From contig QANU01003465.1 in the NCBI GenBank assembly GCA_003254905.1, positions 95,121-159,120 on the forward strand: 64,000 nucleotides of DNA, given 5' to 3'. Within the stretch, counting starts at the first letter, position 1, and every line of letters starts with the position of its first letter. Shown here in pieces: positions 22,301 to 34,499 of this stretch. Made by a program: the position numbers and the translations under genes. A model generated the notes under the pieces. The model made no database searches. It was given only the letters and a program-made list of their open reading frames with translations, and had not been told where the DNA came from. The stretch is from Nissolia schottii. Its lineage: Eukaryota > Streptophyta > Magnoliopsida > Fabales > Fabaceae.

Positions 22301-23195
22301 ACATATATATCTAACGAAAACCACATATACAGTGGTTAAGTCGGTTACCCACATTTTTGCACCCAACTACGTTTTCTGTAGCTTCCTGCGGCCTTTCCTC
22401 TAACTATGGTACTTCCAAATTCTTCTTAGGATAAATTTCTTCTAGGGTTCCAAGGTAATGTTTGTACTGTTTGTGGGTGAATATTAGGGAGTTATTGAAG
22501 AACCTTATCTAGGCTTAGTGTAGAAGGTTTGTGGGTTTGTGTTCAGGCAGTATAACGATTAAATGTATAAACGCTCAGAGTTTGGCCAAGGTCTCTTATT
22601 TTTCCTCTCCAAAATTTCAGCCAAAGGGGGTATTTATAGGCCTCATGGCCAAAAATTTTCTTCCAATTTTGCCCTTGGGGGCAAAATTTCCAAATTGCCC
22701 TTATGAGTCATAAGCCTTTATGTCATTGTCATTAGTCACCATATGACTCACCACACCTTTTGACTCCTTGACCACACTTGGGCCATTCTTGGGCATGTAG
22801 TGTGCTTGTCTCTTGGCTAATTTTTGTGGCCAATTAACAAGCTCTGGCAGATCAATTTTGATCAGATTTTATCGTTTCTGGTCCTGGTACTTTGCGTACG
22901 ACTCTTCTAAAAATAATTTGATCACGTCCTTGTGACCCCCTAATTTTTCTAAGTAGTAATCTAGGTTCATTTAAGGTGTTTGTGAATTCTCATCTGTAGC
23001 CGTACCTTTTATGGATACTTTGAACGCGCGGTTGTATTCAGATGGCAAAAAGGATTTATTCTAGTGTCTGCAGAATTTTCAGAAACTGAGTAGAATTTCT
23101 TCGACAGACATTTTAACCTATAAATTTGTGCAAGACGATGTTTCCCCTATTTAACTTAGGAAATCTTTACTAAGGGAAAAAAGCGGGATGTTACA
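19339..23195 (-). mobile_element. Long solo LTR of a Ty3-type element
   Basis: Read on the minus strand it begins TGTAACATCCCGC and ends GGTTGTTACA, flanked by GTCAG (19334-19338) and GCCAG (23196-23200), a 5 bp target duplication with one mismatch. It shares its terminal sequence and internal words (for example AAAATATGGACC(A/G)ATTT and a GTGGGxGATGAGAAC-type block) with the solo LTR at 42795-45354. No internal gag/pol is present. Length is 3857 bp including a 518 bp hAT MITE. Small frames inside (such as 20638-20922) are chance. Confidence 0.75.
19590..20107. mobile_element. hAT-type MITE
   Basis: Terminal inverted repeats CATGGTTGTTAAACTC and CAAGGTTGTCAAACTC (reverse complement of the right end) enclose 518 bp, flanked by a perfect 8 bp target duplication TTCAACAT at 19582-19589 and 20108-20115. 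Eight-base duplications are diagnostic of the hAT superfamily. Both ends are rich in ACTCGTAAACTCG-like repeats. It is non-coding. Confidence 0.92.
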
Positions 23196-23200
23196 GCCAG

Positions 23201-23425
23201 CACTGGACGACTTCAAAGATCCTTGATGTTGTTAGTCTCAGGGTCATAATATTTGTCAAGAGACACCACATCCTAATCAACCTTGGGAGCAAGGTGCTTA
23301 ACCTAGCCCATCACAGAATCAAACGCTGCATCCACGACATCCTTTGATAGCCTCAGGCAAGCATCATACTCCTTTTTCACCTCCTCGTACTTTTTCTTCA
23401 TCTCAGCAGATCTCACTAAGAAGTA
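23201..23425 (-). pseudogene. Antisense coiled-coil ORF remnant of a Tat-like element
   Basis: The minus strand encodes SAEMKKKYEEVKKEYDACLR, then LSKDVVDAAFDSVMG, VKHLAPKVD, and DVVSLDKYYDPETNNIKDL, interrupted by three stops. A coiled coil followed by a VxHLxPxxDLD segment is what I recall of the extra ORF of Tat-lineage elements, which in some (Grande-like) is antisense to gag-pol. The opposite orientation relative to the gag-protease remnant fits that. Assignment is by pattern and not by database comparison. Confidence 0.6.
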
Positions 23426-23434
23426 GCTAGGTTG

Positions 23435-23960
23435 AGGTACTTCCCTTACACCTTTCAAGGGGAAGCCAAGGCCTGGCTAAATTCTCAATCAGCAGGGACC
23501 TTCACCACATGGGCTAGCCTAGAGACTTAATTTGTTAGGCAATTCATCAATGATGATCAAAGAGGGGATCTCGTTTGTGCCATATATACCTTCAAAATGG
23601 AAGAAGATGAATCCTTTACACAAGCTTGGCGACGATTCAAGGCACTCCAAGCTAGGTGTCCTAACCACAACATCGACACAAAATATGCTGGTGAGGATTT
23701 TCTTCAAGGGTTTTACTGTTGAGGAGCAACACATTCTTAACACCGCATTTAGCGATTATTTGGGTGAGCAAAAGACACCGAGAGCTTGTTTAGGGTTATT
23801 CGATTCTATCGCTCAAAACTACTACTTGGACTCAAGGAAGACATCTCAAACGAGGGGGATTCATGCAGTAGACTCTAGTGTGGCAATACTTGTCAAGCTA
23901 AATGCATTAGCTCTAAATCAACAGAGGCTAAAGCGAAAGATAAATCAGAGGTGAGTTTGC
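23435..23960 (+). pseudogene. Ty3 (Athila-like) gag fragment
   Basis: Plus-strand translation shows YTFQGEAKAWLNSQSAGTFT followed by TWASLE, FVRQFINDDQRGDLVCAIYT, FKMEEDESFTQAWRRFKALQ and CPNHNIDTKY, the conserved Retrotrans_gag core of plant Ty3 elements. Stops occur in LE-TAA-FVRQF and after DFLQGFYC. The next part loses the frame. It probably belongs to a different element from the 16.5-18.8 kb gag, since both contain the same domain. Confidence 0.8.
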
Positions 23961-23964
23961 CAAG

Positions 23965-26235
23965 GCCCATTGTATCACTAGTCCCAACTCTCTGTCCCGA
24001 ACCCTGTTCCTAGCCAATTAGTGATTGCCACGCCCTTTCATTTTTATTTTAAGTGATTTAAAAAAAAAAATCTTCTTCCATTAAGACATTTATTCACTGC
24101 TACCAAATATCCCTAATTTTCTTTTCCTTATTTTCCAAATCTTTCTGAGATATTTGCGGCATTTTCCATAGCTCCAACCACCCCAAAAACTCATTACCAA
24201 TTGCCATTATCCTTGATAACACGTGTCTACTGTCATCTCTTTTCATTATGCAAAAGTGAATGATTGACTACCATTGCTTTTTATTAGTAAAAATTTTCTA
24301 TTCTTGAGTTAAAAATTGGAAATTGGCACAGGCATGCTCCTGAATTGATGGCCTATTTGGATTTCCAAAAAATTTGCAGAAGCAATGATAATCCAAGAAG
24401 GCTAAAAAATCTATTTATGGAAGCTGCCTCTATTATTATAGACACATGGACTTTGAAGATTAAAGTAAGGTTTTCAGAGGTGTGGGTTCATGTGTATAGA
24501 AACGGGAGCTAATGGTGCTACATATATCATAGCTCGTCTCGAATTGAGTCCTGCCCCATGGGGTCGAGGAGGAAGTAGAGGAAGGAACCAGAGGGTCCGT
24601 GACTCGGCGACGTAGTATTGAGAATGGAGCCTCTAGTTGAGCCACTTTGTGGAAGTTTGGTTTGTGGTGATGACAATTGTGATGATGTGGTGCCGGTCGA
24701 CCAAAAAGATGATATAGTCAAATCTCTCTTGCTATGGTGCCAGACGAGTGGAACAAAAGAGACTGAAAGAAGAATAAATGGAATCGTTAGAAAGTTAAAG
24801 CGCTAGAAATTGTAATTTTTTTTAAAATAAATGACGTAAAAATTAAATCCAATTGACAATCACTGATTGGTTTGAAACAAAATTGGGGGCAGGTGATTTT
24901 GATCCGTGTCAGAGGGGCTTAATTGTCCTCCTTTGCTTCTGAAGCGAACCTAAAGAGGCAAAAGAAACAGATTGTGTGCCTCAAGATGACCCCAAGTGGG
25001 GCCATTGATGGATTTGAGAGATATATAATATACATAATTTTTCAATTAATAAAATATTAATTGCGGAAATTGTTGAATTATCGACCCTTAATTAAGTGAT
25101 GTGAACATAAGGGGAATCTTTGCCAAACTAAGTTGTCGCATATTGACGTAAAAATTTCCAGCCTAATGCATACAGCTCATGCTTTTAATTAAAAGATCAC
25201 AACTACCATGCATGAGATATGTAGAATTGACAATGATTTAAAGAAGACACAAAATATTAAATATTAACGTCGTCTCTTTAAAATGACAAAACTGGTTCGT
25301 TTTTAAATATGGAACCTTCTATAAATTATTTACGTCATTATCAATCAACAGAAGCACATGGTCTTCCCATATTAATTATCGGTGACTTATTCAAACCAAC
25401 TTTTCTCGTACGAAGTCAAGGCATCATTCTAAATTATCATCATTTCGTTAAAATGACAAGTCACAACCTTTCGTAGCTCATTTTTCTAGTAATTGACTGC
25501 ATATTTGAAGCTTGATATGTATCATAAATACTGATATATATCATAAATACTTTCAAACTTTCATTATCACCACGTTACATACGCCATAGAGGTGAATGAA
25601 AGGCAATAGTCTTTTTCCGCCCAAACGCACATATCTCTACTTGTATAAAGCGGGTGAGGCATCTTAACCACATCTCTTGATCACATTTTTTCTCTACTCT
25701 ACCCTTCTAAATTAATTTACACAATTTAAAGAACCTAAAAAACAAGGGTAAAGTTGTTACTATATTTGATACATTATCTTTAACTTTTACAAGAGTTGTA
25801 ATCGTTTGCTCCACTCATGACACCATTAATAAACTGCAAAATCGTCTCAATCAATATTCGAAGAGCATTTTTTGTTTTATAATTTTGCAAAATATTTAAT
25901 ATTTAAAATTAAAAAACATGTCTTAGCAAGCACGTAGTGTCTATCAAACTCACTAGTAAATATAGTTATTGTTATTAAAATTTAAATACTTTTAATGGCA
26001 TGGAAATCTATTAAATGTAAATAATAGCATATTAGCTATATATATATATACAAATTTATCTATAAAAACCAGTCACGTTTTAAGTGTTATGAAATATTAT
26101 GAATTTATTTAGCAACATTGCTATATGTATACCTTTCGCCTCTGTCACTGAACTGTCATCTATAACATAAATATGCTTTAGGCTCACCCACGTATTTCTC
26201 AACCACCTTTCACACCCACAACCCCCACTCTCAAT
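23965..26235. other. AT-rich intergenic DNA, no gene recognised
   Basis: Nothing in this stretch matches a family I know. A 62-codon plus-strand frame at 24618-24806 encodes an acidic-then-basic peptide with DDNCDDVVPVDQKDDIVKSL; its opposite strand is also open, and I cannot assign either. The rest is low-complexity AT-rich DNA. Confidence 0.5.
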
Positions 26236-26379
26236 TTGATTGCGTGTCTACACACACTTCTTAAATGCAAAATTGTTCATGCTTCTCCAAATTATGATCC
26301 CATTCGAAACCCACAACTCCTTTCACATCATACGAAACCCACAACTTTTTAATATTTTGTCGCACATACATAGACAAAA

Positions 26380-27385
26380 ACATACACAAAACATTAATAC
26401 TAATATTCACAAAGGAAATAAATAGTCAGTACTAGTACACAAACATTATTAAAAGATTGCACAAACATTGATACTAATATTCATAAAGGAAATATTCATA
26501 AGCAGAAACAGCAATATTAGTGCACAAACATTATTGGAGAAGTGCACAAACAATTGAGGAACAAATGCCAAACATTGATACTAGTATTCACAAAGGAATA
26601 TTCATAAGCAGAACCAGTAAGTACTAGTGCACAAACATTATTGGATTATTACACAAACATTAAAGGCACAAATGCTACTTATTATCATTGAACTTAGTAC
26701 TCCTCCATGTAAATCCAATTTTTTTTAGCATAGTTGTTATAAAAAGCTTTGACACCCTCCAATGTATCAAACTACATTCCAATCTTGGGAACCTCATCAT
26801 CATCATCCATGATTAAATTATCTTTAACCTAGTAAGCATATGCATATTGTTAATAATGTGACCTTGATAAGAAAATAAGCCTTAATGTGTATTGCGCAAA
26901 CTTTTCTTTATGTTTGCACAAACAATAGAACAATGCTGCGCAAACTTTAGAATTAATATGCACAAACATATTATCATACTAACATGTATTATAATTCACA
27001 AATATAACATAAAAATGTAGAAAATTGACGTGCACAAACTTCTTAATGTGTCAATCATAAGTCTAATGCTTGCACCAAATTCTGAGCATATCCTGCACTA
27101 AATTCTGATAATTTTTTATGCACAAACATGTGCATCTTAAGTGCACAAGCTTTTGAATTAACATGCACAAACATATGAATATGCTGAGACAAACTTTTAA
27201 TCAATAATACAATAATAGTCAACTATAAAAGATGTACGCACAAACTTAAGAAACTATCATGCACAAACTTTTATGATTATTGCACAAACCTTTTCAATCA
27301 TCCAAATTTGGACACTAGGGTACAAATTTCCTAAACATTATTGCCGAAACTTTTACCATTTTAGTGCACAAACATATGACGCAAT
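26380..27385. repeat. Cluster of about 17 GCACAAAC(A/T)TT repeats
   Basis: The motif GCACAAAC followed by ATTA, ATAT or TTTT recurs about 17 times (for example at 26458, 26522, 26540, 26627, 26922, 26960, 27004, 27119, 27162, 27238, 27262, 27282 and 27364), with irregular spacing of 20-300 bases. Near 26455-26640 three longer copies of a GATACTA(A/G)TATTCACAAAGG block are also in tandem. The reverse complement of the motif clusters at 49240-49600. Confidence 0.75.
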
Positions 27386-28009
27386 TAACTCAAACCAGTC
27401 TGTGAACAATTTCTAACAAAATCTGACGATCATTCATATAATTTAGACTTTGTTTGAATAAACATATAAAGAATTATACCTCGTTCATTACCTCAAATTG
27501 ATCAGGAGAATCCATGGATGGATTTGGATCTCAAATGATGAATTAGGTAAAAAAAAAAAAAAAGAAATTAGTAGAACAAATAATGACGCGTGACGATGAT
27601 GAAGAGGAAGAGGAAGAATTGAAGACGGATACATGAGAGATCATTATGTTATGTTAGGCTTGAGGGTTTTGTGGCTACATTGGAGTGATTGAAAATTAGT
27701 ACGGGTATGAGTGCAAGTTGTGTTAGGATTTGATTTTTCTGTATTGAGTATGAGATGCATAATACATTAAATGAGTGTATAACATACCTGGTGTCAGTAT
27801 TGTGATACATTTTAGGGTGTACACCAATCATTTTTGTTTAATTAGTCCATACAAATTTTCAAACTACCTCTTACTAGATGGCATGTCAAGTGAAAAGTAA
27901 TCAGGCAAACTTTTCACATGGTTGATTTAATTAGATATGATTTTGTTGGGGTCAAATTGACTCATTAGTGATTTGATATGATCATAATGGATCTTAGCTA
28001 AAAAATTTG

Positions 28010-30456
28010 CACTATTAGAAAAAACATTGAATACTGGCAGATTTTTTAGCGAATTTGTATGAATTGCCGACAGATTTATAAGGCTTTGGTAGATACTGTG
28101 TCGAATACTATCCGCTAATAATGAGCTCATTGATAATTAATTATCGACAGATATATTTGTCGGTAACACATCTTAGAAACAACACCTACCAAATGGTTAC
28201 TGACGGATATATTTGTCCAAAAACCATACAAAATAAAAAAAATAAAAAATGCTAATATATTTAAAAATTAGTTAACTAATACACAAATAAAAATAAATAT
28301 TATTATTAATTATCATAATCAATATACATTAATTCAAAAGACATAACACAATTTTTATTACAAATACCATAAAACCTTACATTATTAGTGGTCAACAATG
28401 GATTCTCTACCCTATGATCAGTAACTAACACCTAATTCGATCTTAACATTATAATTGCCAAAGACTTAGTCATTTGATGGCAAAGGATTCCATATCCTAT
28501 GACTAGTAAATAAAACTTAATTCAATCTTACATTAGACATTACATTATTATTGCCAGAGACTTGGTCTTCTACTGATAGAGGATTCCTTACCGTCATAGA
28601 CATGATAATCTTTGGTAATGGATAATTGTCTACTGACAAATCCACGGTAAAATCCCAGAACTACTAAACCCTAATTTGATGATGGTGAACCATCTACTGC
28701 CAGAGAACGATTTCCTCTCTGTGCATTCATACCATAAGTCCTTTCAAGGAGAGCAATTGAACGTCTGAGATCATCCATAGACGATAGCCATGACTATGAC
28801 GGAGGTGCCTTTGAACGTGGAAGTGGAGGTCCACTTAGAGGCTCACTTTCTTTTCTCATATCCTAAAAAAATGTAAATATACAAGTTAATAAAATATTAA
28901 TACACAAATTAACTTCAACCCTAACTCTAACCCAAGCCCTACACATAAACAAAAATGTAACATAATCATTATCTAACATTACCCCTAAACTTAACCCTAA
29001 CATTACCCTAACCTAACCCTAACACAAATTTAATCCTAAAATAAACTCAAATCAATTATGAACATACTCTTAAATCGTAGATAAATCCCAATAAAACAAT
29101 AACAATCTCAAAACATAATTGTATCTAGTTCAATCAAAATCAAATAAATAAAAGATAAGTATAAGACTAACAATGAGTGTGCAATACAAGGGTGTGGTGG
29201 CAATGGTGGTGACAGTGATAGGTGCTACGCACGTGGCAATGGTGGCAGCAGTGATGATGGTGGTGGCGGCATGGTTGTAGCGACAGGGGCGTGGCAGATT
29301 CGACGGTGGTGAGTCGTGGTGTGGTGGTGGCAAAGGCTTGGTAGATTTGTGATGTGGGGCATGGGCTGACGTTGAGTGGTGGCAAAGACTAGGATGCAGG
29401 GGCGATGGGTTAGGAGTGTAGGTGGTGGAGAAAGGGGAGGTGGAAAGAGTATAGAAAATGAGATTCATATATTTAAGGATGCAATGACCATTACTAGCAG
29501 ATTTATCTGCAGGTAAATGTTTAAAATCCGTTGATAATCCCAAAAAATGAAGCACATCGTTTCATTTGGCGCAGGAAATCTCCTGCTCAATTAAAATTGA
29601 ATATTGGTAGATAAATCTGTTGCTATTTTGACAAATCTGGTAATAACATTAAACCTTAAACCCTAGAGCCTAACGTTATATGAATACCTAGAGCAATTAA
29701 ATGAACTCTATCCATACGAAAAAGTAATGATAGATTAATAATCAATAACATGTATCTATGCTATCTAATATTGTCTATGTGCATTTTTATCATCCCTTTA
29801 TACATAGAATAATAATTAACCACAAAATCATATATTATAAACAACTATACATGTTAGTTTTTAAACATGCATTAGCGATTTGAGTGTGTAGAATAATCAA
29901 TTATTAATTTACACGATCATGAATTAATTTTTATGATACATTTTGGTATGATAAACTTTAAAACCTAAACCTTAAAATGTTAAAACCTATTTTGGTCTCT
30001 ATGTGTGTATGCATATATAGACACACACACACGCGCACACACACACACACACATATACATAACACATACATAATTCTCAAATGAATCCATTAGTCCCATT
30101 GATTGTATCATAACCTTTTCATGGTGTGCTTATGTTGCTATTGTTTATTAAAAATGATAAACAAGAAATTTACTAAATTTATTAAAAAAATATTAGTTAC
30201 CGATAGATATATTCCTTGATACAATTTTTCATGTTTTTTAAATTATTTGGTGATTACCGTTAGATATATTCAGCGGTAATGTGCCACTTGACACCACATT
30301 ATTCTGGCAGATATTACAATGGATAAATTATCTACTTGTAATAGTGAGCTTCTATGTTAACATTATCAAACAAGGTCTTTATCGGCAGATATCGTACCTA
30401 AAATATGTCGGTAACCGGTAAAATACACCAATATTTAATGATTTTCTAAGGAAATG
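28010..30456. mobile_element. Non-autonomous CACTA (En/Spm-like) element
   Basis: It begins CACTATTAGAAAAAACATTG at 28010; the complement of the right end, TTAGAAAATCATTAAATATT, aligns to the same terminus. Subterminal repeats with GACAGATATATTTGTCGGTA occur at both ends (about 28140-28220 and 30200-30420). A GGTGGTGGC-rich block at 29190-29400 resembles the proline-rich first-exon region of autonomous relatives read on the minus strand. No transposase domain remains. An (AC)n run lies at 30019-30052. Confidence 0.7.
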
Positions 30457-31236
30457 AAAAAACAAGTGAGAAGGGAGAGATAAGGAATAAATATTGGGTA
30501 TTTCGATAAGCATATAAATATGTTTTCTCATGTGAATGGTTAACTACTCTATATCAAAGTTACATTTTATTGAGAGTACGTTTGACACGCTGGATATGAT
30601 AAAGGTTAATAGGATAAAGCGAATTGGATGAGGGTTGATAACATATAAAGACAAATAGGATAACACTTGATTACATTTTAATAGTGTTTAGGATGATATA
30701 AGACAATGGCAAATAAGATAAGTTAATTTTTATTTTATTATTTTATTATTATTCTTAGTATGATTAATAATATTATTATTATTATTATTATTTCACGATT
30801 TCTTATTCATTGGACCCTTCTCGCTCTATAAGTTAAATTAATTTATCTATTAAAGTGATGGATAAATAGTCGTTAATAAATTAACTCACCTAATTTGTTA
30901 AAGCGGTACTAATGTTCGTGAAAATACTTCATTTCTCTAGAATTTATTATCAGTAGCTAAAGTGGCAGCAAAAAAGTGGAAGGTTTAGAAATGGCATCCA
31001 CACTTAAGAAGTATTTCATAATAAATTGAGCAGAAGGTTTGAGAACTCAAATTAATTTATAAAAACACAGTTTGTTCACGAAGTAATACATCAAGCTTTA
31101 TTTCCCCCAGAATCCCCATCTTTTGTAATTTGGTATGATCAGAACGCGAAGACTCCTATACAGAACCGAAACTCACGTTCTTGAATTGAAATAAAAAACC
31201 CAACAGTAGAAGTACGTACACCAGTACTGCAAAGGA

Positions 31237-31518
31237 TTACTTTCCACATTTGTCACTCTCCAGCTTCTTCCTAAGAAACTTGTGATAAATCACGAACAAC
31301 AGAAAGAGCCCCAGGACCCCAACCAAGACTCCGATGACGATGCCGAATGTTGATGATGATGACGATGATGATGAAGATGAAACGTACGATGATGAATCAG
31401 ATGATGACCAATCAGGAGTAGGTTGAGGCCATGTTGACCAGGGCACCGGTACTGCAGGGGCTGGTGGCGGTGGTGCCGCAGCGGTGTACGGTGGTGGAAG
31501 ATCAGAAGTGGTTGACAT
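31237..31518 (-). CDS. Small proline/serine-rich single-pass membrane protein, copy 1
   Basis: Single-exon, 93 residues, minus strand. The N-terminal third is proline-rich (PPPY at residues 8-11, then AAAPPPPAPAVPVPW), followed by tryptophan-proline repeats (WSTWPQPTPDW), a serine-rich spacer with ten consecutive serines at 47-56, a single membrane helix at about 58-77 (TFGIVIGVLVGVLGLFLLF, with GxxxG spacing), and a basic cytosolic-type tail (HKFLRKK). No cleavable signal peptide is visible, so the helix is probably a signal anchor. A TATAAAT box sits about 100 bases upstream. I do not recognise the family. A paralogue with the same order of parts lies at 39841-40092, which supports it being a real gene. 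PPxY could bind WW domains; that is inference. Confidence 0.75.
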   Translation of the reverse strand: MSTTSDLPPPYTAAAPPPPAPAVPVPWSTWPQPTPDWSSSDSSSYVSSSSSSSSSSTFGIVIGVLVGVLGLFLLFVIYHKFLRKKLESDKCGK

Positions 31519-31615
31519 TGCCGTGACTTCAGCTGAAACTCTCCCTCTCTCTCTGTGTGATCTTTCCTAGGTGTCTGTGATGCAATTGAGTCTGCTAACA
31601 TTCAGAGAGGGAATA

Positions 31616-31622
31616 ATTTATA
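31616..31622 (-). promoter_or_regulatory. TATA box of small membrane-protein gene, copy 1
   Basis: TATAAAT on the minus strand, 98 bases before the ATG at 31518. The equivalent element, TATAAAC, is conserved in copy 2 at 40215-40221. Confidence 0.7.
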
Positions 31623-32023
31623 GAGGGGTCAATGGTACTGGTCAGTCACATGGGGTTTAATTTTTTAATCTTAATTAGTTCTCTTAAATTTCTACAATTT
31701 GTAGTTTGGTGTAACCAAAACCAAGGGACCTTCCTGTCGAGAGATGCTTCAAGTCAATACCGCCAATTATTGATACATTACAATTATATATGTCTAGTAT
31801 AAAATGATTTCGATTAGAGATTATTACCTTCACAAAAGTCGACAAAAACAATGAAGCATAATTGCCATGTTCGAAGAGAAATGATATTATCTATACGAAA
31901 AAGTCTATGTGTACAAAAAAATATTGTACCAACGTACAACCAACGTATAATAATATGTAAAAATGCTCATAATAATAAATATTATACTACTCTCTCTCAG
32001 TCACTTTTCTCCCTCCCACACCC

Positions 32024-32681
32024 TGTTGGGTTTGGGCTCCTTTCCTATGTGGAGAAATGCCCAATATTTGTAAATCCATTATTCTCACTTAATAGTGGAG
32101 ATGGGTCAGTTTTTAGGGTATAGAGAGAGCTGAGAAAAAAAAAAAGGAAAATAATGAGAAGAGAAGAAAAACGTTTTTTGTCAGGGCAACAGTTTTTTAT
32201 CCGCCACCATCGCTTTGTTCACCATTGGATTGGGCTGAAATTTTGCAACAGGTTCGGAACACGTGATACTTTAATCTGGACGATGGGATCGTTGAAACGT
32301 TGCCTGAGCAGTGAGAAATTGGCCGCACACAATAACAACAATTTTGGGTTTTTTTTCTAGTTTCTCTTGCTCTCTATTTCATCATTCTTGCCTTGTTCTT
32401 TTGGCTGATTATTGAGCACGATTTGTGCTGTGATTGATACTTTCTTGTACCCTTATTTTGATCGTAGTAGAGCTTGATTGACTGGCTTGTGCCCGTGGTT
32501 TTTACTTCTCACATTGAGAATGTTTTCTGCGTTAAAAATTCTCGTGTCTTCCTTTTGTGTGTTTTTGTTGTTGCCATTATTTGTTATTGCTCCTCATAGA
32601 TTCTTGCAAGTTGGGGAAATTATTATTCGCTGCATATAGCTCTGCTTGAGTTGTCAATTTATTGTGTCAAATTTCCCATCA
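32024..32681 (+). mobile_element. Copia 5' LTR
   Basis: It starts TGTTGGGTTTGGGCTCC directly after CACCC in the upstream flank of the small-protein gene and ends TTTCCCATCA, three bases before the primer binding site. The left edge is confirmed by copy 2 of the duplication, which lacks the LTR at this point. No matching 3' LTR is in the window. Confidence 0.85.
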
Positions 32682-32684
32682 GAA

Positions 32685-32696
32685 TGGTATCAGAGC
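32685..32696 (+). other. Retrotransposon primer binding site
   Basis: TGGTATCAGAGC, the standard complement of the initiator-methionine tRNA 3' end used by plant Copia elements, three bases after the LTR. Confidence 0.92.
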
Positions 32697-32726
32697 TCCT
32701 TGGTTGGGGTTATTTGACTTGCTTGA

Positions 32727-33459
32727 ATGATGGAGGCAAATACAAATAAGATGGTCTATTTGAATGGCACCAACTATCACTTAAGGAAAGGGAAAATGAA
32801 GGATCTATTATTTGTGAAGAAATTGCATCTTCCTGTGTTTACTACTGAGAAGCCGAAAGACAAGACTGATGAGGAATGGAAGTTTGAGCATCAACAGGTT
32901 TGTGGTTTTATTCGTCAGTATGTTGAAGACAATGTTTATAATCACATTACTAATGAGGAAGATGCAAAATCCTTGTGGAAGAAGACTGAGACTTTGTATG
33001 CTTCTAGTTCAGGGAATAATAAATTATATTCGTTGAATTCCTTGATGAATTTGAGGTACAAGGAGGGGACTTCTATTTCAGATCACTTGAATGATTTTCA
33101 GGGGCTCCGAGATCAATTGTTAGGAATGAGTATCAAGTTTGATGATAAAGTGTTGGGACTATGGCTACTGAATACTCTACCAGATTCTTGGAAAACTTTT
33201 CGGGTTTCAATTACAAACTCATCCCCTGATGGTGTTGTTTCTTTGGAAAATGTCATGAGTAGTGTTCTTAATGAGGAGATGAGAAGGAAGGCTCATGATA
33301 CTTATTCTCATTCCGAGGTACTTGTCACTGAGAACAGGGGGAGAAGTCAGAGAAAGGAACCGAAAGGGAGTAGACAGAATAGCAGAAGTAAGTCCAAGTC
33401 CAGATACAATAATGCGGAGTGCCATTACTGTCACAAAATAGGACACATACAAAGAAATT
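32727..33459 (+). pseudogene. Copia gag, truncated by CACTA insertion
   Basis: The frame from ATG 32727 encodes a UBN2/gag protein: [20 protein letters not shown] (the usual W of the HLWKGKM motif is R), [59 protein letters not shown] and [19 protein letters not shown], ending in a CCHC zinc knuckle CHYCHKIGH at about 33419-33445. It is open for 244 codons and then runs into the CACTA terminus at 33460. Protease is missing; the element resumes at 39226 in the pre-integrase region. Confidence 0.93.
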
Positions 33460-34499
33460 CACTACTAGAAATTTGACTATTACTGTCCCCACCATACCGT
33501 CGGCAATTCTACGACGGTAATACCGTCGGAATTTCGAAGAATCCGACGGCCAGTGGATGTGAAAACAAACCGGGTTAAGGTTACCAATCGAACAAGTTAA
33601 CTAACGGTACCCCCGACGGTAACCTAACGCGGGCTAACGCGGGAGGCACATTACCGTCAGCGTATCCGACAGTAAAGAGGTAAATGAAACGTCATCCCCT
33701 CTATGATGGTTTACCGGCGGATTTGATTGAATTATCTGACGGTAAACGCACCGAGAAATAAAACGGTGCTGTCGCTAATGGGTTTAAAAGCGCATTTAAT
33801 GCTGATAGTTTACCGTCGGATAGACCCGACGGAAAAGGGCTCGATAAATGAAACGATACTCCTTCTCAGATGGTTACCGGCGGATTCTGTCAAACGATCT
33901 GACGGTAACGACATCGAGAAATAAAACGGTGCTATCGGTAACTGCTTTAAAAGTGCATTTATTGTTGCTAGTTTACCGGTGGATAGACCCAACGGAAAAG
34001 GGATCAATAAAAGAAACGGCACTCCTTCTCAGATGGTTGCCGGCAAATTATGGTGATATTTGCCAAAGGAAATTTATTGTGTAGTTACCGGCAGTGATCA
34101 CCGACGGTATATATGTTACTATTTAAGTGGGACATCGCAGAAACGCTCTCATTCTAACTCCCTCAGCCTCTCTGTCCGCCCAATCTCTCCCCCTTTCCCC
34201 CGTCACACCCTCTCCCACCCCCTCACTCTCCCGCTCCGGTCATCTCTCCCACTGTCACTCTCACCCTCCCTCCCTCCCGCTCCGGTCCTCTCTCCTACTC
34301 TCACTCTCACTCTCCCTCCCTCCCGCTCCGGCCCTCTCTCCCACTACCACTCTCATACTCAGTCTCCCTTTCTCCCGCTCCGGTGGTCTCTCCCACTCAC
34401 TCTCCCTCTCTCCCCGCTCTGGTGGTCTTTCCTAATCTGACTCTCACTCTCCTCTTTGTCCCGCTCTGCTGCCCTCACTGTGGGTGACCTCTCGCTGTC

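Larger units (their letters stand above)
30905..32023. repeat. Segmental duplication, copy 1
   Basis: This segment, starting GGTACTAATGTTCGTGAAAA, matches 39505-40830 over its whole length, covering the 3' region, coding sequence, promoter and upstream flank of the small membrane-protein gene. Similarity stops abruptly on the left at 30905 and on the right at 32023, where a Copia LTR begins. Confidence 0.9.

Noticed and set aside
24460-24806. Possible small gene with open frames on both strands
   Set aside because: No family match, no splice context and no paralogue in the window; recorded as unassigned.
26380-27385. CRISPR-like array
   Set aside because: Motif spacing is irregular, the repeat is only about 12 bases and the genome is a plant.
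28975-29035. CCCTAAC-rich stretch resembling telomere repeats
   Set aside because: Units are irregular and lack the plant CCCTAAA form; the stretch lies inside a CACTA-like element.
29130-29555. 141-codon minus-strand frame rich in His, Thr and Pro
   Set aside because: Comes from a GGTGG-type repetitive block inside a non-autonomous CACTA element.
34060-34440. Two overlapping plus-strand frames rich in Leu, Ser and Pro
   Set aside because: They translate a CT-rich low-complexity leader of the CACTA element in two frames.
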